Below are positions 7,547-15,990 of a DNA stretch of 55,818 nt, in pieces. This DNA is from CAZTXD01 sp964617995. GTDB lineage: Bacteria > Actinomycetota > Acidimicrobiia > Spongiisociales > ZC4RG35. Position 1 is the stretch's first letter, and each line of letters opens with the position of its first letter. The stretch is from NCBI GenBank assembly GCA_964617995.1, contig CAZTXD010000005.1, forward strand, positions 1-55,818, read 5' to 3'. Made by a program: the position numbers and the translations under genes. The notes under the pieces are model-generated. The model was given only the letters and a program-made list of their open reading frames with translations, ran no database searches and was not told where the DNA came from.

Positions 7547-8004
7547 GTGATCCCACGTTCATCGGGAACCGTCATGGCCGCGTTGGGGCTGGCCTTGGCC
7601 GCATGTGGCGGCACTGGCTCCACGACCACCGTGCCGGAGCCGGATTCGACCACCACCACGACCACAATCTCGACCTCGTCGACGACGACGTCGACACCGA
7701 CACCGGCTACCTCGACCACCACAACTGTCGAGGCGGAGGACGAAACACCGACCTTCGAGATCGACGTGGTATCGGGTGCGGTGAGCGGTGGTGGCCGCCT
7801 CCAGGTTTCCCTCGGGTCGGTGGTGAGGTTGGTGGTGCTGGCCGACGTGAGCGACGAGATCCATGTCCACGGCTACGACCTCTTCGCACTGGTCGCACCA
7901 GGGCAGCCGGCCACCCTCGAGTTCACGGCGGACATCCCCGGGTGTTCGAGGTGGAGTTGGAGTAGGCCGGTCTCGAGCTGGCCCAGCTCGAAGTGGCCCC
8001 ATGA
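7547..8004 (+). pseudogene. Cupredoxin-like lipoprotein, frameshifted with a premature stop
   Basis: The reading frame begins at GTG 7547 with a lipoprotein signal (LALAACGG), a Thr/Ser linker and a beta-rich domain containing DEIHVHGYDLFALVAPGQPATLEFTADIPG. At about 7940 the expected continuation (VFEVELE) is one frame off, consistent with a single lost G after CCCGGG. In that shifted frame a TAG (7963-7965) interrupts what would continue AGLELAQLEVAP to a TGA at 8002-8004. That TGA overlaps the ATG of the next gene, which suggests it is the ancestral end. Without correction the original frame reads to 8242 through unrelated sequence. The gene is either a genuine pseudogene or carries a sequencing error plus a nonsense change. 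The ancestral protein was probably an exported metal- or redox-related lipoprotein. Confidence 0.65.
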
Positions 8005-8159
8005 TCCGAACCGCGGCGACCACCCTGCTGGTTGGTGTCTTCTGGCTGTCCGCCCCGGCCCCGGTTTGGGCGCACGGCATCGGTGGGCGGGGCGACCTTC
8101 CCATTCCTCGCAGCTACTTCGTGGCCGGAGCGGCGATGGTGCTGGTGGTCGTATCATGA
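8001..8159 (+). pseudogene. Truncated N-terminus of a membrane protein
   Basis: This ORF of 52 codons begins with a signal-like segment ending VWAHG. It continues with GIGGRGDLPIPRSYFVAGAAMVLVVVS, then meets a stop. The HGIGGR-DLP-P-xYF pattern followed by the beginning of a transmembrane helix resembles the N-terminus of much longer actinobacterial polytopic proteins found beside copper and cytochrome genes (from memory, not searched). Here the first helix is cut off, so the gene appears to be a remnant. The ATG overlaps the presumed ancestral stop of the lipoprotein. The sequence after about 8155 is of different, A-richer composition, suggesting a recombination or deletion junction. Confidence 0.55.
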
Positions 8160-8344
8160 ACGCACAAGTGCCGGCGGGGGGAGTGAGACTGAGTACGGCA
8201 GCCCAGACCCGCCTGCATTTGAGCCACACCTGGGCCACATGAGGATGAAAAGCCCTGCAAAAAGGCGGAAGGCGACAAACGACAAAGCACCAGGTCAAAC
8301 CCCCTTTTTGGACTCCTTACCTAGTCGAAGAATCGGGCTCATGG
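8160..8344. other. Non-coding scar between the truncated gene and the tRNA fragment
   Basis: This stretch of 185 bases is richer in A and poorer in GC than its neighbours, especially 8240-8330. It contains a GCCACA direct repeat (8222 and 8234) and no credible gene. Its place between a truncated gene and a tRNA 3' half is what an attachment-site arm of a lost integrative element would look like. The remaining gap up to the gene at 8511 holds only the tRNA fragment and unrecognised sequence. Confidence 0.4.
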
Positions 8345-8389
8345 TCCCTTACAAGGAAGAGGCCGGCGGTTCGAGTCCGTCAACGCCCA
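8345..8389 (+). other. 3' portion of tRNA-Val(UAC), probable attachment-site remnant
   Basis: The sequence folds as the 3' part of a tRNA. The anticodon loop is CTTACAA with anticodon TAC (8350-8352) and the variable region is AGGCC. The T stem GGCGG/CCGTC closes the loop TTCGAGT with all five pairs, the acceptor strand is AACGCCC (8382-8388), and the discriminator is A. The upstream half is missing: the anticodon stem pairs only in its inner three positions, and no D arm or 5' acceptor strand (GGGCGTT) precedes it. The next bases are CTC, not CCA. This is the segment typically duplicated at attachment sites of tyrosine-integrase elements. It cannot be a functional tRNA. Confidence 0.7.
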
Positions 8390-8510
8390 CTCACAACCGC
8401 ATCGGCGCAGTGCGGCCGTGCGCACGGCGATGCCGATGGGAAGGCCGATGCGGCGAACCGACGCACCACGTGTTCGGGAGAGACCTCGGGGCGGGTAGCT
8501 TGGGCCATGT

Positions 8511-9587
8511 ATGCGTGACCGTCCCATCAGAGTCCTGACCCTGGAAGGTGAACCCCGCCAGCGCGGCAGCGTCCACGGTCGGGCCCACGCCGGAGAGATC
8601 CGCCGCTTCGTCGATGAGCGGATGGAACTGTCGGCAGTGGAAACCGAATTGAGCAGGGCGCGTCTGTTGGAGCTGGCCGAGGCGTGTCTCCCGTCGCATC
8701 GAGGCTTTGCCCCCGACCTGTCCGAAGAGATGGAGGCGATGGCCTCGGCGGCCGGGGTGTCGTCGGCCGAGGCGGTTGTGGTCGGCGGCTACACCGACTT
8801 CCTCGACGTGGTCCGGGCGGAAGCAGGCACCGACAGCGTCGTCGACGAGTGCACGGCCGTGGTCGTCCCCGACGGTGCCGCCGGAGGCAACGGCTTTCTC
8901 GCCCAGACCTGGGACATGGATTCCTCCGCCGCGCCGCATGTCGTGATGCTGCGGATCGAACCGTCCACCGGACCCTCTTCACTGGTGTTCTCCACCGTCG
9001 GGTGCCTGGGCCAGATCGGCCTGAACGAGGCCGGGCTCGCCGTGGGGATCAACAACCTCTCCGCCGCCGACGGTAGACCCGGCGTCACCTGGCCGTTCGT
9101 GGTGCGCAAGGTCTTGCAGCAGACCGACATCGAGGCGGCCCTCGCCTGCATCCTCGACGCCGAGCTGGCGGGCGGGCACAACTTCGTGCTCTTCGACCGG
9201 CACGGAAGCGGATACAGCGTGGAGGCGATGCCTACGGCCAGCCACGTGTCGTCTCTCGACGACGAAGTCCTGATCCACACCAACCACTGCCTCTTCCCCG
9301 GCACCCGCCCGGTGGAGGCCCCGCGCCCTCCCGATCTGCTGGAGTCCACCCATAGACGCCTCTCCGAGGCCGCCGACCTGCTCGACACCCGGCCCGTGAC
9401 CGAAGCGGCGCTGATGGAGATGACCCGTGCCGAGCCGTGGATCTGCCGGCGTGCCGCCGCTCCCCGGTACTACGAGACCTGCGGGGCGGTCATCATGCGC
9501 CCCCGCACCGGGGATCTGTGGGCATGCTGGGGCGTGCCGGCCGACAACGACTTCGAGCACTTCGCCCTGGAGCCCAGCCAGGTGTGA
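8511..9587 (+). CDS. C45-family (acyl-CoA:6-APA acyltransferase-like) Ntn hydrolase
   Basis: The protein is 358 residues long and resembles the C45 peptidase / acyltransferase-like Ntn-hydrolase family. The predicted autocatalytic nucleophile is Cys114 in Val-Asp-Glu-Cys-Thr-Ala. It is followed by family segments FLAQTWDMDSSAAPHVVMLRIEP, GCLGQIGLNEAGLAVGINNLS and GGHNFVLFDRHG. In characterised relatives the protein cleaves itself before the Cys, exposing an N-terminal nucleophile that hydrolyses amides or transfers acyl groups. The natural substrate cannot be read from sequence. Its stop GTGTGA overlaps the GTG start of the following GNAT gene, so the two are probably co-translated. Confidence 0.82.
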   Translation: MRDRPIRVLTLEGEPRQRGSVHGRAHAGEIRRFVDERMELSAVETELSRARLLELAEACLPSHRGFAPDLSEEMEAMASAAGVSSAEAVVVGGYTDFLDVVRAEAGTDSVVDECTAVVVPDGAAGGNGFLAQTWDMDSSAAPHVVMLRIEPSTGPSSLVFSTVGCLGQIGLNEAGLAVGINNLSAADGRPGVTWPFVVRKVLQQTDIEAALACILDAELAGGHNFVLFDRHGSGYSVEAMPTASHVSSLDDEVLIHTNHCLFPGTRPVEAPRPPDLLESTHRRLSEAADLLDTRPVTEAALMEMTRAEPWICRRAAAPRYYETCGAVIMRPRTGDLWACWGVPADNDFEHFALEPSQV

Positions 9588-10210
9588 AAGACCTGACCTA
9601 CCGGAACCTGACCGAGGACCTGGCGGAGGGGTGTGCCGCTCTGGAACGGGCCGCCTTCCCCCACGCCGACCCCGACGACTTGCTCACCGAAGCCGACATC
9701 GTGGCCTACGCTCGTACCTTCCCGGAGGGGTTCTTCGTGGCGCTGGACCGGGGCGAGGTGGTGGGCCAGGGTGCGGGCATCTTCCTCGACTTCGACTTCG
9801 ACCATCCCCGGCACACCATCGCCGGCATCACCGGGGAGCATCAGTGCGGCAACCACGATCCGGCCGGAGACTGGTATTACGGCACCGACATCGTGGTCGA
9901 CGCCTCCTACCGGCGCCGCGGAATCGGCCGTCGGCTCTACGAGCTGCGCAAGGACCTGGTCCGTCGACACGCCAAACGCGGGATCGTCGCCGGTGCTCAC
10001 CTGGCCGGCTTCATACACCACAAGGACACCATGAGCGCGGCCGAATACGTCGACGCCGTTGTCCGAGGAGAGCTCTACGACTCGACGCTGACGTTCCAGA
10101 TCGACAACGGCTTCGAGGTCCGGGGGATGCTGGAGGACTACATGGCCGACGAGGCCACCGACGGGTGGGCGGCTCTGATCGTGTGGGAGAACCCCGACGC
10201 AGAGGGGTGA
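9584..10210 (+). CDS. GNAT-family N-acetyltransferase
   Basis: The GTG at 9584 overlaps the upstream stop, giving 208 residues. The acetyl-CoA binding core is visible as DIVVDASYRRRGIGRRLYELRKDLVRRHA, the R-x-x-G-x-G/A loop of GNAT enzymes. The C-terminal part (FHQ-like FQIDNGFEVRGMLEDYM) matches the substrate-side fold. The substrate is not predictable. Overlap with the C45 hydrolase gene suggests the two act on related small amines or amides, but that is an inference from gene order. Confidence 0.85.
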   Translation: MKDLTYRNLTEDLAEGCAALERAAFPHADPDDLLTEADIVAYARTFPEGFFVALDRGEVVGQGAGIFLDFDFDHPRHTIAGITGEHQCGNHDPAGDWYYGTDIVVDASYRRRGIGRRLYELRKDLVRRHAKRGIVAGAHLAGFIHHKDTMSAAEYVDAVVRGELYDSTLTFQIDNGFEVRGMLEDYMADEATDGWAALIVWENPDAEG

Positions 10211-10263
10211 GACAACGGATGGGCGTGCGCCGGTAGTATCGGTCGCCCGCGGAGGAGGTAAGG

Positions 10264-10854
10264 GTGTCATTCATCGAGACCGTCGACGAATCGGCGGCGA
10301 CCGGACCAGTCGCGGAGGTCTACGACAGGCTGCGCAACGCCCTCGGTTATCTGCCCAACTACGGGCGCATGATGGGTCGGAGGCCGGCCGTTTTCGACGC
10401 CTGGGTACAGCTCAACACCGCCATCAAGGCGACGATGGACCCCCGCCGCTACGAGCTGGCGACGGTCGCCGCCGCCCTGCGGAGGCGGTCGAGCTACTGC
10501 TCGTTGGCCCACAGCGAGAAGCTGCTCGACCTCGGCTCCTCACCGGAGCAGATCAAGGCGTTGGCACAGCAAGATCTCGACGCCGGTCTCGACGAACGGG
10601 AGCAGGCGGTGGTCGACTACGCCGCCAAGGTGGCGGCCGACCCGGCGTCGGTCGACCAGGCAGACATCGACCGTTTGCGGCGGGCGGGCCTGAGCGACCC
10701 TGAGATATTCGATGTGGCGGCGGCCGCCGCCGCCAGATGCTTCTTCGCCACTCTCACCGACGCCCTCGGTACCCGACCCGACGCCGTCTATCGCCGCACC
10801 ATGCCCGATCTCGTCGACGCCCTGGCGGTGGGCCGACCCGTGGCGGACGCCTGA
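10264..10854 (+). CDS. Carboxymuconolactone decarboxylase / AhpD-like protein
   Basis: The protein is 196 residues with an all-helical AhpD-like fold. The characteristic segment ELATVAAALRRRSSYCSLAHSEKLLDLG carries Cys79 and His83; the usual Cys-x-x-Cys is reduced to a single cysteine with C-x3-H spacing, as in many peroxidase-related AhpD-like proteins. A strong GGAGGAGG-like ribosome site precedes the GTG at 10264. The likely role is peroxide or alkylhydroperoxide handling. It is followed 17 bases later by the Nif3 gene. Confidence 0.82.
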   Translation: MSFIETVDESAATGPVAEVYDRLRNALGYLPNYGRMMGRRPAVFDAWVQLNTAIKATMDPRRYELATVAAALRRRSSYCSLAHSEKLLDLGSSPEQIKALAQQDLDAGLDEREQAVVDYAAKVAADPASVDQADIDRLRRAGLSDPEIFDVAAAAAARCFFATLTDALGTRPDAVYRRTMPDLVDALAVGRPVADA

Positions 10855-10871
10855 CACCTACCATCGCCGGC

Positions 10872-11978
10872 ATGGTCACAGTCGGCTCCCTGCTCGCCTC
10901 CCTGGCCCGCAGTACCCGCCCGGATCGAGCCGCGGGCTGGGACCCGGTCGGCCTCCAGTTCGGTGACCCCGATCGTGAGGTCGCCAAGGTGGCCGTGTGC
11001 CACGAGGTCGGCCCGGACGTCATGGGCGACCTGATGGAGCACCGCCCCGACCTCGTCGTCTCCTATCACCCCCTGCTCTTTCGGCCCACCACGCGTCTCG
11101 TGGCGGGAGCGTCTGCGGAAGGCCGGGCCTGGCAGCTCATCTCGGCGGGGGCGGCGCTGGCCGTCACCCACACCGACTTCGACGCTTCGCCGGGAGGCAC
11201 CGCCGACACACTGGCGACCGAGCTGGGACTCGACGACATCGTGTCCTTCGGGCCGCTGGAACCGGCCGATCAGGTGAAGGTCGTCACCTTCGTGCCCGAA
11301 GAGGTCGTCGACGACGTGGTGGCGGCAATGGCCGCGGCCGGAGCGGGAAGGATCGGGAACTACGACTCGTGCAGCTTCCGTGTCGCCGGGTACGGCACGT
11401 TCGCAGCCGGTGAGGGCGCCCGTCCCGTGGTGGGCGACGCCGGCCGCCTCAACGTCGAGCCGGAGGTGCGGGTGGAGATGCTGGCCGCCCGCCGGAGGGA
11501 GGCAGCCGTCGTGGCGGCGCTGTGCCGGGCTCATCCCTATGAGGAGCCGGCCTTCGACGTGTACGACGTGCGCGCCAACCAGGGCATGATCGGCCGGGTC
11601 GGGAGATGGGAGGGCAGCCTGGGTGAGCTGTCCAGCACCGTCGCCTCCCGTCTGGGGGACTTCGGGCTCCGTGTTGCCGGTCGGGCGGACACCCGCATCG
11701 AGAGGGTGGCGGTGGTGCCGGGGGCGGGGTCCAGCTTCGCCGGAGCTGCCAGGGACGCCGGAGCCGATACATTCGTCACCGGCGACGTCGACCATCACCG
11801 GGCCAGAGCGGCGCTGGACGAGGGTCTGGCGGTGGTGGATCCCGGTCATGCGGCGACCGAGCTTCCCGGCATGCGTCGCCTCGCCGACGTCGTCGCCGAC
11901 CTCGACGTTGAGGTCGTGGCGCTGCTCGGGAACGGCTCCGGCCCCTGGACCGGTGAACCTGCCGACCGGGTACCCTGA
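10872..11978 (+). CDS. Nif3/YqfO-like (DUF34) metal-binding protein
   Basis: The protein is 368 residues. The ATG at 10872 begins just before the conserved N-terminus (GWDPVGLQFGDP). Metal-binding positions of the Nif3 family are visible as VSYHPLLF, the Asp in THTDFDAS, and DVDHHRARAALDEGLAVVDPGHAATE with its terminal His and Glu. A central inserted domain (about residues 130-235, including NYDSCSFR and HPYEEPAFDVY) is the YqfO-type insert. The family is nearly universal and has been linked to GTP cyclohydrolase-like or NAD/metal metabolism, with no settled function. It is followed directly by the zinc-ribbon protein gene, a common actinobacterial pairing. Confidence 0.9.
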   Translation: MVTVGSLLASLARSTRPDRAAGWDPVGLQFGDPDREVAKVAVCHEVGPDVMGDLMEHRPDLVVSYHPLLFRPTTRLVAGASAEGRAWQLISAGAALAVTHTDFDASPGGTADTLATELGLDDIVSFGPLEPADQVKVVTFVPEEVVDDVVAAMAAAGAGRIGNYDSCSFRVAGYGTFAAGEGARPVVGDAGRLNVEPEVRVEMLAARRREAAVVAALCRAHPYEEPAFDVYDVRANQGMIGRVGRWEGSLGELSSTVASRLGDFGLRVAGRADTRIERVAVVPGAGSSFAGAARDAGADTFVTGDVDHHRARAALDEGLAVVDPGHAATELPGMRRLADVVADLDVEVVALLGNGSGPWTGEPADRVP

Positions 11979-11984
11979 GTGGGC

Positions 11985-12692
11985 ATGGAGATACCCGCCT
12001 TCGCCGATCTGCTCGACGTGCAGGATCTCGACCTCGAGATAGACCGGTTGCTCCACCGACGGGCCAACTTGCCCGAGCTGGAGCGCTACCGGGTCACCCA
12101 GGAGCAGATCGACGAGCTCGAGACGCGGATCGAGTCGGCGGCCGAGGAGCTCCGTCAGATCGAGCTGGACACCGACAAGGCGGAAGGGGAGCTCGAGATC
12201 CTGGAGGCCAAGCTGCAGGAGCACGAGACCCGGCTCTTCGCCGGAAGCATGTCGGCCCGAGAGACCGAGCACATGCGACTCGAGGTGGAGTCGCTTCGGG
12301 GTCAGAAGGGGGCATCCGAGGAGAGGGTTCTGGGGCTACTCGACAGGCTCGACCCGGCGCGACAGGAGCTCGCCCGGATCGAGGCCGAACGTGACGTGCT
12401 GGCGAAGGACAAGGCAGAGCTGGAAGCGGCCATCACCAGCCAATGGCGGACCATCGACGCCGACCTGGCCCGCAAGGAGGAACGCAAGCAGGCAGCCCTC
12501 ACGCCCGTGCCGCCGGACCTGTCAGAGCTGTACGAGAAGCTGAGGACCACCAAGGAAGGGGTGGCGATAGGCCGGCTCGAGAACGACACCTGCGGCGGCT
12601 GCCACATGCGGCTCTCCCCGGCCGAAGTGCTCGACGTTCAGCAGAGTGATCCGCCCCGCTGCGTCCACTGCCGGCGGATACTCGTGCTCTGA
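11985..12692 (+). CDS. Coiled-coil protein with C4-type zinc ribbon
   Basis: The protein is 235 residues from the ATG at 11985; a GTG at 11979, directly after the Nif3 stop, would add two residues. Most of the chain (about 10-180) is a charged heptad coiled coil. The C-terminus forms a C4 zinc ribbon, DTCGGCHMRLSPAE...PPRCVHCRRIL, with Cys-x-x-Cys pairs about 25 residues apart. This family (CT398/HP0958-like) is a conserved neighbour of nif3 and in some bacteria is a nucleic-acid or secretion-complex adaptor. In actinobacteria its role is not established. It is tightly linked to the Nif3 gene. Confidence 0.88.
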   Translation: MEIPAFADLLDVQDLDLEIDRLLHRRANLPELERYRVTQEQIDELETRIESAAEELRQIELDTDKAEGELEILEAKLQEHETRLFAGSMSARETEHMRLEVESLRGQKGASEERVLGLLDRLDPARQELARIEAERDVLAKDKAELEAAITSQWRTIDADLARKEERKQAALTPVPPDLSELYEKLRTTKEGVAIGRLENDTCGGCHMRLSPAEVLDVQQSDPPRCVHCRRILVL

Positions 12693-12696
12693 TCCG

Positions 12697-13227
12697 GTGA
12701 TCGCCTGGCATCTGGCGGCGGTCCTGTTCCTGTTCCGCTGGATCTTCCGCGACCCCAAGGTCGACGTCAGGTTCCTCGCCGCCGGCGTGCTGCTTCCCGA
12801 CCTGGTGGACCTCGGAGCGGCGACGGTGCTCGGAGGCCAACGGGGTGAGCTGTGGGCACACTCGCTGCTGGCACCCAGCGTGGTGGCGGTGGTCGTGTTG
12901 CTGTCCACTCGACGCGGTCGTCGGCGGCGAGCATGGATGGCACTGGTCGTGGCGTGGCTATTGCACCTGCTGATCGACCGGATGTGGCTGGATGAGGTCG
13001 TCTTCCTGTGGCCCGTCTTCGGCTGGGACCTGCTGGAGGGCTCCTCCACCCCGTTCTGGCCGGGTGCGTGGGCGCGGGCGTGGAGGGACCCGTGGCGGTG
13101 GATCCTGGAGGGGATCGGACTCACCTACCTGGGATGGGTGGCGGTCTCGGCGGGCCTCACGACCCGCCGAGGACGGGCCGACCTGGCGGCCACGGGGCGG
13201 CTCGGGAACGCCCCCCCACGGAACTAG
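12697..13227 (+). CDS. Small membrane protein, YdjM/DUF457-like
   Basis: The GTG at 12697 lies 4 bases after the zinc-ribbon gene. The 176-residue product has several transmembrane segments and membrane-embedded Asp/His residues: LLPDLVDLG, WAHSLLAP and WLLHLLIDRMW. These are reminiscent of the DUF457/YdjM membrane metal-dependent hydrolase-like family. The assignment is by motif resemblance only, and no catalytic activity is claimed. Close spacing suggests the same transcript as the nif3 and zinc-ribbon genes. Confidence 0.65.
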   Translation: MIAWHLAAVLFLFRWIFRDPKVDVRFLAAGVLLPDLVDLGAATVLGGQRGELWAHSLLAPSVVAVVVLLSTRRGRRRRAWMALVVAWLLHLLIDRMWLDEVVFLWPVFGWDLLEGSSTPFWPGAWARAWRDPWRWILEGIGLTYLGWVAVSAGLTTRRGRADLAATGRLGNAPPRN

Positions 13228-13238
13228 CGTCTGTGGTG

Positions 13239-13901
13239 ATGATCCCCCTCAGCCGACTGTTGCTGGTGGTCCTGCTGCTCGCCGGGGTCGCCTGTAGGGG
13301 CGAGGAGCCGATTCCCGACGAGACGGTGCCCTCCGATCTCGACCCGGCCGGCGTGGTGAGGACGGTTCTGCTGGCGGTGGATGAGGGGCGCTTCGACGAC
13401 ACGCCGCCGCTGACCGATCTGGCCCAGGCCGGGCTCCTGACCCTGGCCGAAGGCGCCGACGCCAACGACGTGGTGGATGCGCTGGGCAGCGGGGAGGCGG
13501 TGGCGGCCAACTTCTGGTCGGGCTTCGCCCAAACGCTCGACCCGGCCTTCGAACCCGACGCGTTGGAACTGGAGGTGGGCGATACCATCACAGAAGAGGG
13601 TCACCAATACGTCGCCGTCACGGCCACTCCACCGGCCGGTGACCCGTTGACGTTCGTGGTCAGGCGCGAGGGCGGCTGGCGGATCGATCTGATGGCCACG
13701 TTCGGCCCGGTACTGGCCGAGCGCCTCATCCCGCCGGTGGAGGCACTGCTGTCGTCGGCCAACACCAACGCCGGGGTGGTGCTGGCTGAGCTCCGCCGGG
13801 CCGCCCCGTCCCTGCGCGTCGCCGCCGACAGTCCCACCCTGGCTCCCGAGTCGCATCAATCGATCCTCACCCTGCTGGAACGGGTCACCCGGACGGGTTG
13901 A
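13239..13901 (+). CDS. Putative lipoprotein
   Basis: This is a 220-residue protein with a signal peptide ending in a lipobox (LLLAGVAC followed by RGEE). Possible starts are GTG 13233, GTG 13236 and ATG 13239; the ATG was chosen. The mature part is acidic and shows an NTF2-like look (AVDEGRFDDTPP ... YVAVTATPPAGDPLTFVVRREGGWRIDLM), suggesting a small extracellular alpha+beta domain. No specific family or substrate is recognised. It is the last gene of the plus-strand run and converges on the F420 oxidoreductase gene. Confidence 0.7.
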   Translation: MIPLSRLLLVVLLLAGVACRGEEPIPDETVPSDLDPAGVVRTVLLAVDEGRFDDTPPLTDLAQAGLLTLAEGADANDVVDALGSGEAVAANFWSGFAQTLDPAFEPDALELEVGDTITEEGHQYVAVTATPPAGDPLTFVVRREGGWRIDLMATFGPVLAERLIPPVEALLSSANTNAGVVLAELRRAAPSLRVAADSPTLAPESHQSILTLLERVTRTG

Positions 13902-13926
13902 GCACCGGACCGCCGGGCGGGGCGCC

Positions 13927-14910
13927 TCACTCTCGCAGAGCTGGCAGGACCTGGGTCCCGAGCGTGGTGATGATCGTCTCCTGGTCCAGGCCCGTCATCT
14001 GGATGGTGACGATGTCGGCGTCGAGGTCGTCGATCAGCGGCCGATAGATGGCGGCCACCTCGGAAGGAGAGGAGACGAGCGTGTAACGTTTCAGGACCTC
14101 CGAACGGGGAAGTTCGTCGGCCCTCTCCCGCAGGGTCTGCGGATCGACGGCTTCCAGCCGGCCCGGAGCCCGCAGTCCCCGCCAGGAGCTGAGCGCCCGC
14201 CATGCCTCCTCGTCGTCTCCCGCCCATATGGACCAGCGGGTGGCGAGGACGGTCGGGTCCGGGCGTCCACCGGCTTCGGCCTTCTGGCGAAGAGGCTCCA
14301 CGACGCTCTCGACCGTGTCCGCGGGTTCCTTGACGGATGTGATCACCCCATCGGCCAGCTCCCCGGCGAGAGTCGCCGACTTGGGGCCCCCGGCCGCGAG
14401 ATAGATGGGCAGATGGTCCTGCATCGGCGGAGAGTAGAGCCTGGCCCGATCGGTCCGGTAGTACTCACCTTCGTAGGTGAGCTTCTCGCCGTCGAGGAGC
14501 CGGCGCATGATCTCGAGCGCCTCGGTCATCCGGGCATTGCGCTCCTTGTAGGCGGGAAACTCATACCCGAGCGGCCCCTCGTTGATGTTCTCGCCGGTGC
14601 CCACTCCGAGTCGGAAGCGTCCTCCCGAGAGCCGATCGAGAGTGGCGGCAGCCTGGGCGACGACGGCGGGATGGAAGCGGAACAGCGGCGTCGTCACACC
14701 CGTGACGAATGTCACTCGTTCGGTCGCCCGGGCCATGGCACCGATCGTGCTGAAGGCGAAGCCCGAAGCGGAGTCGTCGTCGACCCACGGATGGAAGTGC
14801 TCGGAGACCACCACCATGTCGAATCCAGCCTGTTCGGCCAGGACGGCGTGCTCCACCAGCACCTCGGGCTGGAACTGCTCATGTCCACAGAAATAGGCGA
14901 ACTGCGTCAC
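13927..14910 (-). CDS. F420-dependent LLM-class oxidoreductase (TIGR03557-like)
   Basis: The protein is 327 residues with the luciferase-like TIM barrel. Recognisable segments are the N-terminal FAYFCGHEQFQPE, VVVSEHFHPWVDDDS, the LSGGRFRLGVGTGENINEGPLG strand and loop typical of F420-dependent glucose-6-phosphate-dehydrogenase-like enzymes, and PIYLAAGGPKSATLAGELADGVI. The cofactor is expected to be coenzyme F420, which fits an actinobacterial host. The substrate is unknown. The gene begins with GTG at 14910 and is divergent from the rhomboid gene. Confidence 0.87.
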   Translation of the reverse strand: MTQFAYFCGHEQFQPEVLVEHAVLAEQAGFDMVVVSEHFHPWVDDDSASGFAFSTIGAMARATERVTFVTGVTTPLFRFHPAVVAQAAATLDRLSGGRFRLGVGTGENINEGPLGYEFPAYKERNARMTEALEIMRRLLDGEKLTYEGEYYRTDRARLYSPPMQDHLPIYLAAGGPKSATLAGELADGVITSVKEPADTVESVVEPLRQKAEAGGRPDPTVLATRWSIWAGDDEEAWRALSSWRGLRAPGRLEAVDPQTLRERADELPRSEVLKRYTLVSSPSEVAAIYRPLIDDLDADIVTIQMTGLDQETIITTLGTQVLPALRE

Positions 14911-15017
14911 TCGAACCTCCGTAGCGGTTCCCCGACTCTAGAGATCGGCCGGGGCTGCCTGAACAGATGCCATGGGCGGACCACGCCGGGCGCGCATATG
15001 TCGTAGGCTCAGGCGGC

Positions 15018-15854
15018 GTGCTTCCACTGAAAGACGAGAACCCCACAAGGCGCACACCCTTCATCACCGTGCTGCTGATCGGTGCGTGCGTGTGGGTGTT
15101 CTTCTCCTGGCAACCGGTGTTCAGCGACTCCGTCGAGGAGACGGCCCTCTTCGCTATCGAGAACGCCGCCATTCCCTGCGAGGTGTTGCAGGGTCGTCCA
15201 CTGACCATCGCCGAGGTCCGTGGTGGTGTCTGTGGGATCGGCCCCGACTCCGCTCCCACGGTGTTCCCCGACAAATCCGTGTTGCTGGCGCTGCTCACAT
15301 CGATGTTCCTCCATGGAGGTCTGCTGCACCTGGGAGGGAACCTCCTGTTCCTGTGGATCTTCGGCAACAACATCGAGGACCACCTGGGGCACACCCGCTA
15401 CCTGATCTTCTACCTCCTCGGAGGCATCTTCGCCTCGGCCGCCCACATCGGCCTCAACCCGGACTCGACCATTCCCGTGGTCGGGGCATCGGGGGCGATC
15501 GCCGCGGTGATGGGCGCATATCTCGTCTGGTTCCCCGACGCCCCCGTCAGGACTGTCGTGTTCTTCTTCTTCATCACCCTGGTGGACATCCGGGCGAAGT
15601 GGCTGCTGGGATTCTGGTTCGTCTCCCAGTTCTTCACCAGCCCCCAAAGCGGGGTGGCATGGGCCGCTCACGTCGGGGGGTTCGTCTTCGGGGTGATCTT
15701 GGCCTACATGGTCCGTATGAACAAACCAGTGCGCCGCGTGACGTGGACACGCGACTATCAGGGCTGGGGTGCGTGGGACCGCACCGGCGGGATCGGCTCA
15801 TCGCCCTATCGCACCCGGCGATTCGGCGGCGGCCGCCGCCGCCGCCTTCGTTAG
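15018..15854 (+). CDS. Rhomboid-family intramembrane serine protease
   Basis: The protein is 278 residues from the GTG at 15018. The catalytic Ser158 lies in VVGASGAIAAVMG and the catalytic His218 in AWAAHVGGFVFG. The family's HGGLLHLGGNLLFLWIFGNNIED loop and helix is present at about 99-121. Six or more hydrophobic segments are visible. The C-terminal tail is basic and cytoplasmic, ending in an Arg/Gly run. Both catalytic residues are intact, so it should be an active intramembrane protease; its substrate is unknown. Confidence 0.93.
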   Translation: MLPLKDENPTRRTPFITVLLIGACVWVFFSWQPVFSDSVEETALFAIENAAIPCEVLQGRPLTIAEVRGGVCGIGPDSAPTVFPDKSVLLALLTSMFLHGGLLHLGGNLLFLWIFGNNIEDHLGHTRYLIFYLLGGIFASAAHIGLNPDSTIPVVGASGAIAAVMGAYLVWFPDAPVRTVVFFFFITLVDIRAKWLLGFWFVSQFFTSPQSGVAWAAHVGGFVFGVILAYMVRMNKPVRRVTWTRDYQGWGAWDRTGGIGSSPYRTRRFGGGRRRRLR

Positions 15855-15990
15855 GGAGTGCGGCGCCCGGTCGGTCCGACGTCGGGGCTGGGTACCGTCT
15901 CCTCCTGAGGCGTCAACTCGCCCAGGATCCCGACATCTCCCCTCTCACCGCGCCATACTCCGCAGAGTAGGAGGACCGAAAGGAGACGTC

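Noticed and set aside
8339..8527. Minus-strand ORF of 62 codons ending TDSNRRPLPCKGP
   Set aside because: This ending is the antisense translation of the tRNA-Val 3' half and is a familiar spurious annotation; no independent evidence for a gene.
8032..8538. 168-codon plus-strand ORF running through the truncated gene and the tRNA fragment
   Set aside because: It crosses several unrelated elements and the start of the C45 gene, and its sequence has no domain-like character.
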